This document shows, in pieces, positions 43,691 through 56,651 of a stretch of DNA of 64,000 bases. Below the pieces are notes generated by a model. The model ran no database searches and was not told the origin of the DNA. It saw nothing but the letters and a program-made list of their open reading frames with translations. Position numbers and translations under genes: made by a program. Origin of the DNA: Lantana camara (taxonomy: Eukaryota; Streptophyta; Magnoliopsida; Lamiales; Verbenaceae); contig CM074857.1 of assembly GCA_037501455.1 (NCBI GenBank), positions 97,435,501-97,499,500 of the forward strand, given 5' to 3'. The stretch's first letter is position 1; each line of letters begins with the position of its first letter.

Positions 43691-44227
43691 CTCATATATA
43701 CATTAGAGTCCTTAACTTGACAAAAAAATGGAGCACACAGCACAAAATCATATAGAATAGATAACTACATTCACAGTATACATATGATCATACAATATAG
43801 ATAGATATACAATCCAAATAGTTGGTAACAAAAACATGTGCAAATATATAACGTCATATTGAAAATAAATAGCAAACAAAACTATATCAAAATTAAAAAA
43901 AATAGTAACAGAAAATTTGAAGTTTCATTTGAGGTATATATTTCTTGGGTCATGAGTGTCGAATGCACAAAATAAAGTGATCATAGCAAATTCTCTCCTC
44001 TATTATTCGTCCATCAAAATTAATGCAACTTTACGAAATTACAAATGGTTCGAGTTATTCAGCCTGGCAATGAAATAGATGTAAGACTGTGAATTGGAAC
44101 ACTCATCTCCTATTTTCTCATTGCAATTGAGTACTCTCTTCGGAATTCATATCCCTATTAATTCGCCTAGGGAAAATGACATTCAATACATGATTCAAGT
44201 ACATATTCCCTCACAGATAAGCAGATA

Positions 44228-44300
44228 GTTTAGTCGTAAGCGTCTACACCTACAAATAGATCGATCACGGTTTGAGTTTCAATGAGGGTAGTTCCGTTGA
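44228..44300 (+). repeat. Possible tRNA-like SINE head
   Basis: An A-box-like tagtttagtcg is followed about 40 bases later by a B-box-like ggtttgagtttc. The match is weak and no poly-A or target duplication was found. Confidence 0.25.
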
Positions 44301-44414
44301 ATAATTAAAGGAATTTACAAAATTTCTAGGAGCAAGAATTTACTGGTCAAGAGCAAAAATATATTTGTTTTCTCATGTAAACTAATTTTCAACTGCTATA
44401 TATATATTTTTTAA

Positions 44415-44500
44415 ACACTCGCACACTCAAGCGAAATTTGAACCCGAGACATTTCCCTAAAAAATGAACTCGTTAACCACTTGAACCATCCCATATTGGT
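44415..44500 (-). repeat. Probable tRNA-derived SINE fragment
   Basis: On the minus strand tggttcaagtgg fits an RNA polymerase III A box. It is followed about 40 bases later by gggttcaaattt, close to the B box. This spacing and the flanking 'taacgag...gtctc' are typical of tRNA-derived SINEs. No complete tRNA fold is present. Confidence 0.45.
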
Positions 44501-44530
44501 TTCAACTACTCTAGTTAACTACTTATAGAA

Positions 44531-46180
44531 TCTATTTATTTATTTATTAGTTTTCATTTAATTGGGTTCAAACCGAACGATAGGTAAAACACTCCCTAAA
44601 GTTTTTTTTTTTTTAACCAATAGTTTTGAATCTCTCACCTTTTAAAGAATCAGATAAAATTCAACTCTTGTAATATAGTCTTTTAGCACCGAACCAAAAC
44701 TCCCTTGGTACTTGATAGTTTCCCTTAATTGAAGATATTAAATTTTTTTATTAATTCACACCTGTGTTGTTTGATTTCACAAATAACACCAAGTGTTTTT
44801 GGTTCAAATAAAATCATCAATACTTGTTTTGAACACACGTACCTTAAATGCAATATGAATAGCCAATCAAGAACTAAAATTTCACAGTTGTATAACTTAG
44901 TTTTAATAAAGCATTTAATAAACACTCAATGGTCAACGAATTAATGCCAATGTTGGTGCATATGCTACAATTTGTGCCAATAATGCCATTTTTGAAAGAA
45001 TTGCAACAGCACTCAATTGTCTTGTTTTACTACTGCAACTAGTAGCTGCTATACTTATAAATTTGAATATGTGAGAAATGGAGAATAGGATTCGTTTTTA
45101 GTCAACAAGAGAATGAGATTTTGCTTTTCTTCAATTGTGATGCAAGTGTTTTACACAATGGCAACAATCGGTTTAATCACCATTGCATTGACGTTATTCA
45201 CATGCATCAATCATGATATTCCATGCATTAATTAATTATTGCTCCACTTCTAATGTGTTATATGTATGTGTACATTTAATATAAAAGTATATATAATTAC
45301 ATAGAAATATAGATAAATATGTAAAGTTAGGGACTGAACCAGGAATTGTGTAAAACCCATTTCATATGTATATAATAAGAGGATCAGGACAGCATCATCT
45401 AGAAGTTGAGAAACGTAATCATCCACAAGGGAAGTAGAATAAGTGGACGATTACAAGGAATATATTACTATCATAATCTTTCAATACAAATTTTATTCTT
45501 TAACAAAACATATATAAGATATTTATATTTTATAAATAGACGACTCCTAGAAGTCAAGTGGATTGACACCATTAATTTTTTAATTGAGTATATATGAGTT
45601 TATATATGGAGTTTTTAGGAAATAGTCTTCATTAATTATAATAATTCGACTCCATTTGTATGTTCTAAATTATTTTTTGACCAATTATCAATCAAAAAAT
45701 AAAGCACTTTTTTTCTTTAAACTTTTTCTCCACATAGTTATTCATTGGGCACAATAAATTTGGTTAGGAGAGAAGGAAAAATGATATGAAAAGTAATATG
45801 GATTGTTGTATTGTCAGGAAAAACACCACATATGCTAATCAAAGAAAATGACAAGAAAAAAGAAAAAGAATAGACTAAGAAGTCTGAACTTTATGATCAT
45901 TTTTGGCAATGAAAGGTGACATTCATCGTCTTCTCTCTCTTTTATTTATTTTTTTTGAAAGGCTATTTTATTTAATCAGTATGGAAAATATATTCGTTCC
46001 CAAAGGCATTTGGTCCCTTAACAACCACTTTTAAATTTTATTTGATAACAATATTGACAAATAATAAAAAGAATTTATAGTAAAAATGCAACTTTTTAAT
46101 TTGGAAATGATTTAAAATCATGGCTAATATTTAGTTTCTACAACAAAATATATTTGTAACTAGTAATATGGAGTCTTGAT
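44531..46180. other. Intergenic, AT-rich, nothing recognised
   Basis: No open frame has identifiable content and no element ends are clear. Short open frames at 44725-44944 and 45406-45597 are not convincing as genes. Confidence 0.5.
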
Positions 46181-46249
46181 TTGGTTGGGTTGAGTAGAAA
46201 CTGAATCAGTCTCACCTATACTTCAGAATTTATATTTGAGAAGCTTCTC

Positions 46250-46480
46250 GGCCTGAAAGATATCTGGAATGAGGGAACAAATTTGAGCTATCGACCAAGC
46301 TAGGGACTAGGGATAACTCTCCGATGCTCAAGGTAGTTTAGTGCTCGAAGAAAGCAGTAAAACACAAGAGAGAAGTCGAATGGTATAATAAATGTTTTTA
46401 TCGAATGACATAAATGTTGGGAGTACTTATAATGTGAGCCTTTTTGTATTTTCTAGTACATACAATTGAGGCCCATTAAA
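46250..46480. repeat. Left part of an older LTR split by the copia insertion
   Basis: Sequence including 'ctccgatgctcaaggtag' (46318) and 'gaggcccattaaa' is interrupted at 46480 and resumes at 56236 after the copia element, with TTAAA on both sides. The phrase resembles the LTR at 30636-31397. The remainder continues to about 56600. Confidence 0.5.
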
Positions 46481-48715
46481 TGTTAGGAATAGTGCTCTTA
46501 AAGTCGACTTGTAGTGTCCGCTTTATCTATTTCCTTGTAAAACGCAGACAATCTTTGAATAATGACAAGTGAAATGATTTGATCAATGGCAATCACTTCT
46601 TTATATGTGCTCTTGTATGCTTTGGGTGTTTACCTTATGTGCGCGTGTATTAAAATTCCCTAGTCTGTAAAGCTTTTAGGGTTTTGTCATTATGGAATGA
46701 TACACATAAAACAAACCCTAATCTAAGCTGGACTATAAATTACTCCAAGTCGATGAGTCCAACAAACAGTGGGAGTGTTGATTAGACTCGATTGAGACTT
46801 GCTTGTGGGATTGCGTCCTTAAGAAAGAATCGTTCTGTTTCATGGGATGTCAAAGTGCATGGTGAATGCATACGCAATACACGAGGGTGCTCATTAATAG
46901 AATGAGTACACTGAGGTGTCCTCGCATGAGAACATTCCTAAATGGGAAAGGAAGTTTCTATTTATAGAAATATAAACTTCCAGATTAAGAAATATCTCAC
47001 AAGTCAATGGTGTGTTCCATTAATCCTTAAACTTGAGATTTCGTAGTTGTCTTATGTGAGTTAACTATGCAATCGTGGATATAGGTCTAAAAGGGTGTCA
47101 CTCGAGACACCCGAATGATGATTTATGTTGGGATTGCAAAAGTGACACGTGAAGACATGTCAGAATCAATAAAGAACATACGCTTGCCTACAACAAGAAG
47201 ATCACTTATTGCATAAGTTGATTCGTATTCCATATTGTATTCCTTGGCCAAGGCAGTTAGATCGAGATCAAGAAAGGAGTTTCTTGAATCGAGATCAAAT
47301 GAATACAAAATAAACTTAGCTTTAAGATTAATATTATTAGGGTTCTAATTATTCCCGTGCCCTAGATATTAATCGAAAGATAGAATTATTAGGAAGATCG
47401 AATTTCACGAGTTGTCATTGACTGAAAGGCTCTTTCGAGTAATTCGTTATTCGGCTAGGGGTTACACACCTGTTGCTAGACTATGATCGTGTGATCGGTT
47501 AGCTAATTAATTAATAAGGGTATTAATTAATTAGGTTTACTTCTAATCAAATAATGAACCTAGAGGGCCACACACAAAAGCCCGGTTAAGAGGGTATAGG
47601 CTCGATCGATTAATTAAATTGATGGAACCGGCTAAATATAGCCGAATGGGGCCACACGTGCGAGGCACGTACGGAGTGATATCACACGTGTGACATGTGT
47701 CACACATGTGCTAGTGTTTCTATTAATTATATGGTATAATTAATTTTGGGTTTTAATTAATTAACAATTAATTATAAAGCCCAAATCGGAATAAAGAATT
47801 CCAACAAATAGTTAATTATGAATTAATTATTAGTTGGAAATTGACATTTTTAACTTATGAAATAAATATGACATCATCCAACTTTATTTATTTAAGAAAT
47901 AAATAAATGATATTATTATCCTTATTTGAGAAATAAATGAGTTAATATTATCTTATGTTATTTGAGAAATAAGTGAGATAATATTTAACTTGTTATTATT
48001 GTTAGTATTTATCTATGAAATAAATACAAAGATAATAACAAGTTGTTATTATCATAAATATTTATCTATGAATAACATAAAAATATTTATTTCATCATAA
48101 ATAGTGGATAATGTCACAAATTATTTATTTATGAACTAAATAATTATGACATAATATCTTCAAGTTGTTAAGATAATTATCTTTAATTAATAATATGATT
48201 ATTAATTAATTATAATTTATTATCTCATTAATTAATTATGTAACTAAGAAAAGATAAGACTCTTTTCCTAACAAAAAAAGAATCGTAAACTTTTCTTAGT
48301 TAGATAAAAGGAGAGAGACCTCTCTCATTCTCCTTAGACCGGCATTCAAGAAGTACCAAATTCTCTCTATTTTGAAGATATGAAAAGACATCTCTTGAAA
48401 AAAGAACAAACCCCAGCCTTTACATAAAATATAGAACTAGCATTTTTCCTATTTTGATCGTGATCAAGGCAGGTGTGGATACTTCTGTAGGGCTTATGCG
48501 TTGGAGTCTCGAAGAAGAAGAAAGAACTATCCCGGAGTGGATTCATGCCACTTGAAGGTTGTTCGATATAGGCGATCGAACATCTCAAGAAAGAATTAAA
48601 CTTAAACCGTAAGTTTCGAATCCCCTCCTGTTATGGAGTAGAAATTGCAAGTTCTCGGTCCGTTGTTCGGAAAAAATTTTAAATATCCGCTGCTTTACTC
48701 TCATTTTTTCCAACA
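46481..48715 (+). repeat. 5' LTR of the copia element, about 2.2 kb
   Basis: It begins TGTTAGGAATAG and ends TTTTTTCCAACA. Two features stand out: a cluster of CACGTG/CACATG-like words at 47650-47710, and an array of 'ttatttatgaaataaata'-style self-complementary words at 47860-48140. An LTR of this size is long for copia. Confidence 0.85.
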
Positions 48716-48717
48716 AG

Positions 48718-48730
48718 TGGTATCAGAGTC
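48718..48730 (+). promoter_or_regulatory. Primer binding site (initiator tRNA-Met type)
   Basis: tggtatcagagtc lies two bases after the 5' LTR. It matches the TGGTATCAGAGC site complementary to the 3' end of plant initiator tRNA-Met, used by most copia elements, with one extra mismatch at the end. Confidence 0.85.
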
Positions 48731-50068
48731 ACCATGCAACGTTTACTCTAAAATAGTTTTATTTTCAGAATTTGGAGAAATTCTTTAATTTGATAATAGC
48801 TAAGTATTCTTGAGTTATACCTGAAATACTGTAATCTGAGTTATTGTGTTTTTTCCTGAAACGTTCTGAAACTCAAGTTTTCCGAAAACTAATTAAAATT
48901 TATTTATAATTTGAGTTTATTAAATTGCAGTTTTAGTTCATGGATATGATTGTGAAATTTTTCTGAAAATTTTGGACAAAAAACGAACTGGAGCAACAGG
49001 ACCTATTCGTAGATGTCCCGTCGCTCGTGGCTGTTGAGATGGAGACAGTAGAAGGCACGCACCGCATTCGTGGTCGTGAATCGGTGGCACGTTTGTGAGA
49101 TGCTGCGCGTCGCGGCCGCGAACATGCAAGATAACGTCGTCTAGCGGACGCGACCTTGTTTGTTCAGGCTATGCATTGCAGCCGTCTCGCGACCGGTATC
49201 CCGCAAACTAGTTTCGCGTTGCGGCCGCGATCCTACACAGGCATGCATTGTTGTGCGTGACACATGTGGTTGAGAGCAACTGTAACCCGTTTTTCAATCC
49301 CAATCAATCCAATCCCAATTTTAATTTTAAAATTCAATTTTAAATATTTTATTTATGAAATAAATATTAATTTTGGGATCATTTGAATTAAAATTGGATT
49401 TAATTTTTAGGAAAAGTTATATTATTATTTTCGAAATAATAAACGGGTAAAATTATTAATTTTAAATAGGTATTTTTGATCGAAAGTGAAAACTAAGACA
49501 AAAATCCCTAGCATTCCATCAATAGGAATTGAGTTTAGTAAGTTGTTGGCTCACGAGTTGTGGGGCAACTTATTAGTTCTTTGTTTCTAATCAATAACTT
49601 TAATTAGTAATTGATATTTCATGATTATTTTGGGGAGCGCGATGTCTCACGAGTCGTGGGTCGTGCGAATTAAGTTTAATCATGATCTAATGATTGATGG
49701 GTCATGCATAACACCGAAGTAAATATGGAATCGCACGAGTCGTGGGTCTATATTGAAAGAACGGTGATGCAAAATAATACTTAGAATTCGATAGTAGATG
49801 AAATTGGTAAGTAGTACCTACCTAAAGATTTTATTGAGGATGTCTCACAAGTCGTGGGTCCAAGATAAAATGGTTGGGATCTTTGTACCCACTGGGAAAG
49901 TAAATTTCCTATGAGATTTTTGGGATTTTAAAATCTTATATAAATAGTGAGAGGTAACATGTATTGAAAGACCTTATTATATGTATATTTTCATTATTCA
50001 GCATGCTCATGTTTTTCTCTGCTTTCTCCATTTGGGTTGTAGTTTTGTGATTCTCTGCAACAATTGAA
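48731..50068 (+). other. Untranslated leader of the copia element
   Basis: About 1.3 kb lies between the primer site and gag. A segment at 48990-49260 is strikingly rich in G and C with many CG dinucleotides (cgtcgcggccgcg-like words occur three times). At 49530-49870 the phrase 'cacgagtcgtggg' recurs four or five times as 'gtctcacgagtcgtgggtc' variants. No coding sequence is supported. Confidence 0.5.
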
Positions 50069-53000
50069 ATGGCAACCAAAAACCCACTCGTATCCATCCT
50101 CGACTAAAGCAAGTTGACGGGTCCTAATTATTTTGATTGGCTTAGGAATCTGAAAATTATTCTCAATTCCGAAAAGAGAAAGTACATTCTCTTCAAGAAT
50201 GAGCCCTTCCTAATGGAGATGCTCCGGCTAAGGCCGAGCAGGACGCGATTTCAAAGTGGAATGATGACAATCTTCAGGCCCGTTGTCTTATGCTTGACAA
50301 CATGTCTCCGGACATACAAAGGCAACATGAAATAATGGAAAACGCCTGGGAGATTTATAACCACTTAGAGCAACTTTACCGTCCTCATGATCGTGTTACA
50401 AGGTATAACACGTCGAAGGAATTGTTGCATCTTCGAATGAGGGAAGGTACAAGTGTTCACGAGTATGGACTGAAGTTTCTTGGTTTAACTGAGAAGCTTG
50501 TAGCCATGGACATGCCACTTAGAGAGGACCTCTCTGTGGATCTGTTGCTCGCCTCGCTCCCACCATCATTCAATCCCTTCGTGCTAACCTTCAGCCTGAA
50601 TCATGCAAACGCTACTGTAGCTGAGCTGATTAGTCAACTCATGACTGCTAAGAGCATACTTAGGAAGGATCAGAAGGTTATGATGGTCACGACTCCCTCT
50701 TCCTCTAAGTCCAAGAAGGGCAAGGGTAAGAAAACCCAAAAGAAGAAGAAATCCCTTAAGCCCACTGGAGGGGTTAAAAAGGGAAAGGCCCCAAAGAAGA
50801 AGAATGATCAGAAAGAGGACGTTTGCTTCCATTGTGGCAAGCCGAGGCACTAGAAGAGAAACTGCCGGGAGTATAAGGATACTTTGAAGAGAGGTATGCT
50901 TCTTGTTGAAGTAAATCTATCTATCAATTCAAACTCTTGGGTATTGGATACAGGTTGTGGATCTCATATCTGTAATGATTTGCAGATGTTAAATGAGGTG
51001 AAGCAGTTGAGAAGAGGAGAATATGTTTTGAAAGTTGGAAATGGGTCAATAGTTGAAGTTCAAGCTTTTGGAACAGTTAGATTGGATTTAGGCGTTTTTA
51101 TCTTGGTTTTGAATAAGGTCCTTTATGTACCAAAAATTATTAGAAACATTATTTCCATTCCAATGCTAGATTGTGAAGGTTTTGAAACGTTTATTAATAA
51201 TGGTTGTTTTTTACATTAAGAAGAATGACACTTCTTCTATATTTGGTACATTATCAAATGGTCTTTATCTAACTAAAAACGCCAATATTCTGAATATACA
51301 ATAGGAAAACAAACGTAAGAGAGACTTCAAAGTTTCAGCGAGACTTTGACACTCTAGGCTTGGACACATTTCCAAGAATAGTATGAGTAAGTTAACCAAC
51401 TTAAGATCATTTTTTGAAAATGAACTTAAGGAGTTAACTTCCTGCGAGTCTTGTCTTAAAGGAAAAATACCCAAAGCCCCGTTTAATGGAAACGTGGAAC
51501 ACGCCAAAGACTTATTGGATTTGATCCATACTGATGTATGTGGTCTGCTTAGTGTAAGCACAAAGAACAATCATCGGTATTTCATAACATTCATAGGCGA
51601 CTTTAGTCGTTATGGTTATATACTTAATGAAGTACAAGTTTGAAAATTTTGAGAAATTCTTAGAATTTCAAAAGGTGGTTGAGAACCAAATGGGTCATAA
51701 GATCAAGATCAAGGCACTTTGATCTGATCGAAGTGGCGAGTATCTTAGTGACGAATTCCAAAGCCATCTCAGAGATAGTGGAATTATCTCACAGTGGACT
51801 CTTCCGAGAACTCCTGAGTTGAATGGAGTTTCTGAGAGAAGGAACAAAACCTTATTGGATATGGTTCGTTCTTTGATGAGTTTCATTGATTTACCACCTT
51901 CATTTTGGGGCTATGCCCTAGAGTGCGTAGCGAAGATTCTGAATCTTGTTCCTTCTAAATCAGTCCCCAAAACACCATATGAACTATAGCATAATCAAAC
52001 CCCCAGCTACTCTTATTTAAGAGTTTGGGGTTGTCTTGCTTATGTGAAGAGAACAGTGGGAGATAAACTTGAACCTCGTTCAAGTTTATGTAACTGCATA
52101 GGATATCCTAAAGAATCTATGCGATATTATTTCTATGATCCCCTTGAACAATAGGTGTTTGTTTCAAGGAATTCAACCTTCCTTGAGGAATCGTTCCTAG
52201 AAGAGAGGAAAGGTAAGATCACTGTACTCGAAGAAATTCGAGATGAAGTCCCCACGCTACACATAGAACAAACGAGCCCATCTGATATGATACAACCAAT
52301 TACAGAGGATAGTACACAGCAAAATCCTCCTAAAGTGAGACGTTCTGAACGCACACCTTGACAGCCAGAGAGACGGTATGGATTCTCCATCAAACATCTC
52401 AAGTGGATAATGATCCACTAACATATGAGGAGGCACTGTCAGATTTAGACTCTGAACAGTGTAAACAAGCCATGAAGTCAGAAATGGATTCTATGCACTC
52501 AAAACAAGTTTGGACCTTGGTTGATCCACCTGATCGAATCAGACCCATAGGGTGCAAATGGATCTACAAGCGAAAGCTTGGAGTAGATGGAAGTGTTGCA
52601 GCCTTTAAAGTAAGGCTAGTTGCTAATGGTTTCACTCAGAGGCCAGAGTAGAAATTAATGAAACTTTTTTCCCGGTTGCAATGCAAAAGTTCATTCGAAT
52701 CATGCTTGCCATAGCTGCATATTATAACTATGAGATATGAAAAATGGATATGAAACTGCCTTTCTCAATGGAAGCATTGATAAGGATATATACATGGGAC
52801 AACTTATGGGTTTCACATTCAGTGGGAGTGAGCAAAAGGTTTGCAAGCTCCAAAGGTTAATCTATGGATTGAAATAGGTTTCTAGGAGTTAGAATATTCG
52901 GTTCGATGAAGTAATTAAGTCATTTGACTTTGTTCAAATTTCGAATGAATCTTGTATGTACAAGAAAGAATTAGAGCCCTCAATTCAATTTTTAGTACTT

Positions 53001-53945
53001 TGTGTAGATGACATCCTACTCATTGGGAATGCGAAGGCTGATATGAAAGTAACCAAAGCATGGTTAGCGAATCATTTTAAAATGAAGGATCTTGGTGTTG
53101 CATCCTACATCACCGGTATAAAGATCTATAGAGACAGATCTAAGAGGCTGATAGGATTATCACTATCGATGTACATTGACAAAGTACTAAAGAGATTTAG
53201 TATGGAAGATTCCAAGAGAGAGAAACTTCCTATGGGCACAAGAAAGTCAGAATGTCCAAAGTTCCTTATGCATCAGTAATAGGAAGCACAATCTATGCAA
53301 TGTTATGTACACGACCAGATGTGGCCTATGCACTTAGTGTAACAAGCCGATTCCAATCTAACCCTAGAGAAGATCACTGGACTACCGTAAAGAATATCCT
53401 AAAGTACTTGAGAAGAACTAAGGGTATGTTTCTAGTTTACGGAGGACAGTAAGATCTGGTGATTAGAGGATACTGCGATGCAAGCTTTGCATCGGATATG
53501 GATGATTTCAAATCCATGTCTGGATACATTTTCTGCTTAAACAGCGGAGTAGTGAGTTGGAAGAGTTCCAAGCAAAGTACCACTACAGATTCGACCCCTG
53601 AGGCCGGATACTTAGCCGAGAATGATGCCGCTAAGGAAGGTGTTTGGGTAAGAAACTTCATCTAAGAATTGGGTGTATTTCCTAGCATGAAAGACTCCGT
53701 TACCATACTTTGTGATAACAATGGGAAGATTGCTCAAGAAAGAGAACTAAGATCTCACCAAAGGACCAAGCACATCATAAGAAAGTATCACATGATTCGT
53801 AATATCATCAAAAGATGAGAAGTAAAAAATTGAGAGGGTCACATCAGCAGAGAACACAACAGATCCACTTACAAAAGCCCTTAGTCAACAGGCATTCGAA
53901 GGTCATCTTGAAAAGGTGGGTCTTAGATTAGTACCTGAGTGGCTT
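50069..53945 (+). pseudogene. Copia gag-pol polyprotein, multiple breaks
   Basis: The gag ATG at 50069 is followed by a TAA at 50105, a frame change near 50215, then a long gag segment (LTGPNYFDWLRNLKIILNSE early; NHLEQLYRPHDRVTRYNTSK later) and a CCHC knuckle start CFHCGKPRH with a stop at 50851. The protease has SWVLDTGCGSHICND (50935). Integrase spans about 51390-52140 (CESCLKGKIPKAPF; HTDVCG; FSRYGY). RT spans about 52400-53100, with CRWIYKRK-like GCKWIYKRKLGVDGS and LCVDDILLIGN, where the usual YVDD is CVDD. RNase H spans 53250-53900 (RPDVAYALSVTSRF; YCDASFASDMDDFKSMSGY). At least ten stops or frame changes are visible. Confidence 0.9.
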
Positions 53946-53951
53946 TAGCGG

Positions 53952-53964
53952 GCAAGTGGGAGAT
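53952..53964 (+). promoter_or_regulatory. Polypurine tract of the copia element
   Basis: The sequence gcaagtgggagat lies immediately before the 3' LTR start at 53965. It serves as the plus-strand primer in reverse transcription. Confidence 0.75.
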
Positions 53965-56235
53965 TGTTAGGAATAGTACCCTTAAAGCCGACTTGTAATG
54001 CCCTCTTTATCTATTTTCTCGTAAAACGTAGAAAATATGTGAATATTGACAAGTGAAATGATTTGATCAAAGGCAATCACTTCTTTATGTGTACCCTTGT
54101 ATGCTTTGGGTTACCTTATGTGTGCTTGTATTAGAACTCCCTAGTCTGTAAAGCTTTTAGGGTTTTGTCATTATGGAATGATGACACATGAAACAAACCC
54201 TAGTCTAAGCTGGACTATAAATTACTCCAAGTTGATAAGTTCAACAAACAGTGGGAGTGTTGATTAGACTTGATTGAGACTTGCTTGTGGGATTGCGTCC
54301 TTAAGAAGGAATCGCCCTGTTTCATGGGATGACAAAGTGCATGGTGAATGCGTATGCAATACACGAAGGTGCTCATTAATAGAATGAGTATACTGAGGTG
54401 CCCCGTGTAAGAACACTAAATGGGAAAGGAAGTTTCTATTTCTAGAAATAAAAACATCCAGATTAGGAAATATCTCATAAGTCAATGACGTGGTCCATTA
54501 ATCCTTAGACTTGAGATTCCATAGTTATCTTATGTGAGTTAACTACGCAATCTTGGATATAGTTTTAAAAGGGTATCACTCGAGACGTCACTCGAGACAC
54601 CAGAATGATGACTTACGTTGGGATTGCAAAAGTGATACCTGAAGGCATGTGAGAATCAATAAAGGACCTACGCTTGCATACAACAAGAAGATCTCTTATT
54701 GCATAACTTGATTCATATTCCATATTGTAGTCCTTGGCCAAGACAGTTAGATCGAGATCAAGAAAAGAGTTTCTTGGATAGAGATCAAATGGATATGAAA
54801 TAAACTTAGCTTTAAGATTAATATTATTAGGGTTCTAATTATTCTCGTGCCCTAGATATTAATCGAGAGATAGAATTAGTAGGAGGATCGTATTTCACGA
54901 GTTGTCATTGATTGAAAGGTTCTTTCGAGTAATTTGTTATTCGGCTAGGGGTCACACACATGTTGCTAGACTATGGTCATGTGGTCGGTGAGCTAATTAG
55001 TTAATAAGGATATTAATTAATTAGGTTCATTACTAATCGAATAATGAACCTAGAGGGTCACACACAAAAGCCCGGTCACAAGGGTATAGGCTTGATCGAT
55101 TAATTGAATTGATTGAACCGACTAAATATAGCCGGATGGGGCCACACATGCGTGGCACGTGTGGAGTGTATCACACGTGTGACATGTGTCACACATTTAC
55201 TAATGTTTCTATTAATTATATGGTATGATTAATTTTGGGTTTTAATTAATCTGGAATTAATTATAAAGCCCAAACCGGAATAAAGAATTCCAACAAATAA
55301 TTAATTAAGAATTGGAAATTGACATTTTTAACTTATGAAATAAATATGACATCATCCAACTTTATTTATTGAAGAAATAAATAAATGATATTATTACACT
55401 TATTTGAGAAATAAAGGAGTTAATGTTATCTTACGTTATTTGAGAAATAAGTGTTAAGATAATATTAACACTTATTTATTTATAAAATAAATAAGTGAGA
55501 TAATATCTAAGTTTTTATTATTGTTAGTATTTATCTATAAAATAAATACAAAGATAACAACTATTATCATAAGTATTTATCTAGGAAATAAATATAAAGA
55601 TAATAACATAAAAATATTTATTTATGAAATAAATAATGGATAATGTCACAAATTATTTATTTGTTAAATAAATAATTATGAGTTAATATCTTTACGTTGT
55701 CAAGATAATTATCTTTAATTATTAATTAATTATAATGTATTATCTCATTAATTAATTATGTAATTAAGAAAAGATAAGACTCTTTTCCTAACAGAAAAGG
55801 AATCGCAAACTTTTCTTAGTTAAATAAAAAGAGAGAGACCTCTTTCATTCTTCTCAGACCGGTATTCAAGAACTGCCAAATTCTCTCTATTCCGGAGATA
55901 CGAAAAGATAGTTCTTGAGAAAAGAACAAATCTCAGCATTTACACAAAATACATAACTAGCATTCTTCCTATTTTGATCGTGATCGAGGTGGGTGTGGAT
56001 ACTTCTGGAGGGCTTCTACATTGGAGTCTTGAAGAAGAAGAAAGAACCATCCCGGAGTGGATTCATGCCGCTTGAAGGTTGTTCGATATAGGCGATCGAA
56101 CATCTCAAGAAAGAATTAAACTTAAACCGTATGTTTTGAATCCCTTCCTGTTTTGGAGTAGAAATTGCAGGTTCTCGGTCCCTTGTTCGGAAAAAAATTT
56201 AAATTTCCGCTACTTTACTCTCGTTTTTTCCAGCA
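53965..56235 (+). repeat. 3' LTR of the copia element
   Basis: It matches 46481-48715 throughout, with many substitutions and small indels, including changes in the AT palindrome array at 55330-55680. It ends TTTTTTCCAGCA. The CACGTG-like cluster is kept in shorter form at 55140-55195. Confidence 0.85.
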
Positions 56236-56600
56236 TTAAATGCTCCTGATGCAATATGTGAAGATGCGGCATGGCACCACTTACCTGTTGTCAGAGAATG
56301 TGCAGGTAAATCTAAAACATTTAATATAATCAGAGCATATCTTAGACATTTAATATTGTTCCCGCCAAACTTTTCCTGATTGAAGGTCGATCGTTCACTT
56401 GAGGAGAATGGTGGTTGAGGGACTTTCTTGTTCAAGCGAGGCATGGATGCCCAGGTAGTTTAATTAGATGTTCCACACATCAAGTCAGAAATTGAGGGCA
56501 AGGCGCTTGCTCGAGAAATTTTGGCCACGTAGAAGGAGCTCATGAAGCCCTAGATAAGCACCATGTGGCACCAGTTATCCTGTCAATACACGGCTATATC
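56236..56600. repeat. Right part of the older LTR split by the copia insertion
   Basis: It begins with the duplicated TTAAA and continues the sequence interrupted at 46480. It contains three 'cattaa/catttaat' phrases but no coding sequence. The right boundary is not clear. Confidence 0.45.
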
Positions 56601-56651
56601 AAATATCTTTTACGCAAGAAAATATATCATTGAAAATACTTCTAAAACGTG

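Larger units (their letters stand above)
46481..56235 (+). mobile_element. Full-length Ty1/copia retrotransposon, degenerate
   Basis: The element is 9755 bases, flanked by the 5-bp duplication TTAAA (46476-46480 and 56236-56240). LTRs at 46481-48715 and 53965-56235 both begin TGTTAGGAATAG and end in CA. A primer binding site (48718) and a polypurine tract (53952) are in place. Domain order gag, protease, integrase, RT, RNase H identifies copia. Many stops and shifts mean it cannot move on its own. The two LTRs differ at roughly one base in ten over their first 180 bases by eye, so the insertion is old. Confidence 0.9.

Noticed and set aside
50584..50850. Minus-strand frame in the copia gag region
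   Set aside because: It is antisense to a clear gag segment and has no family features.
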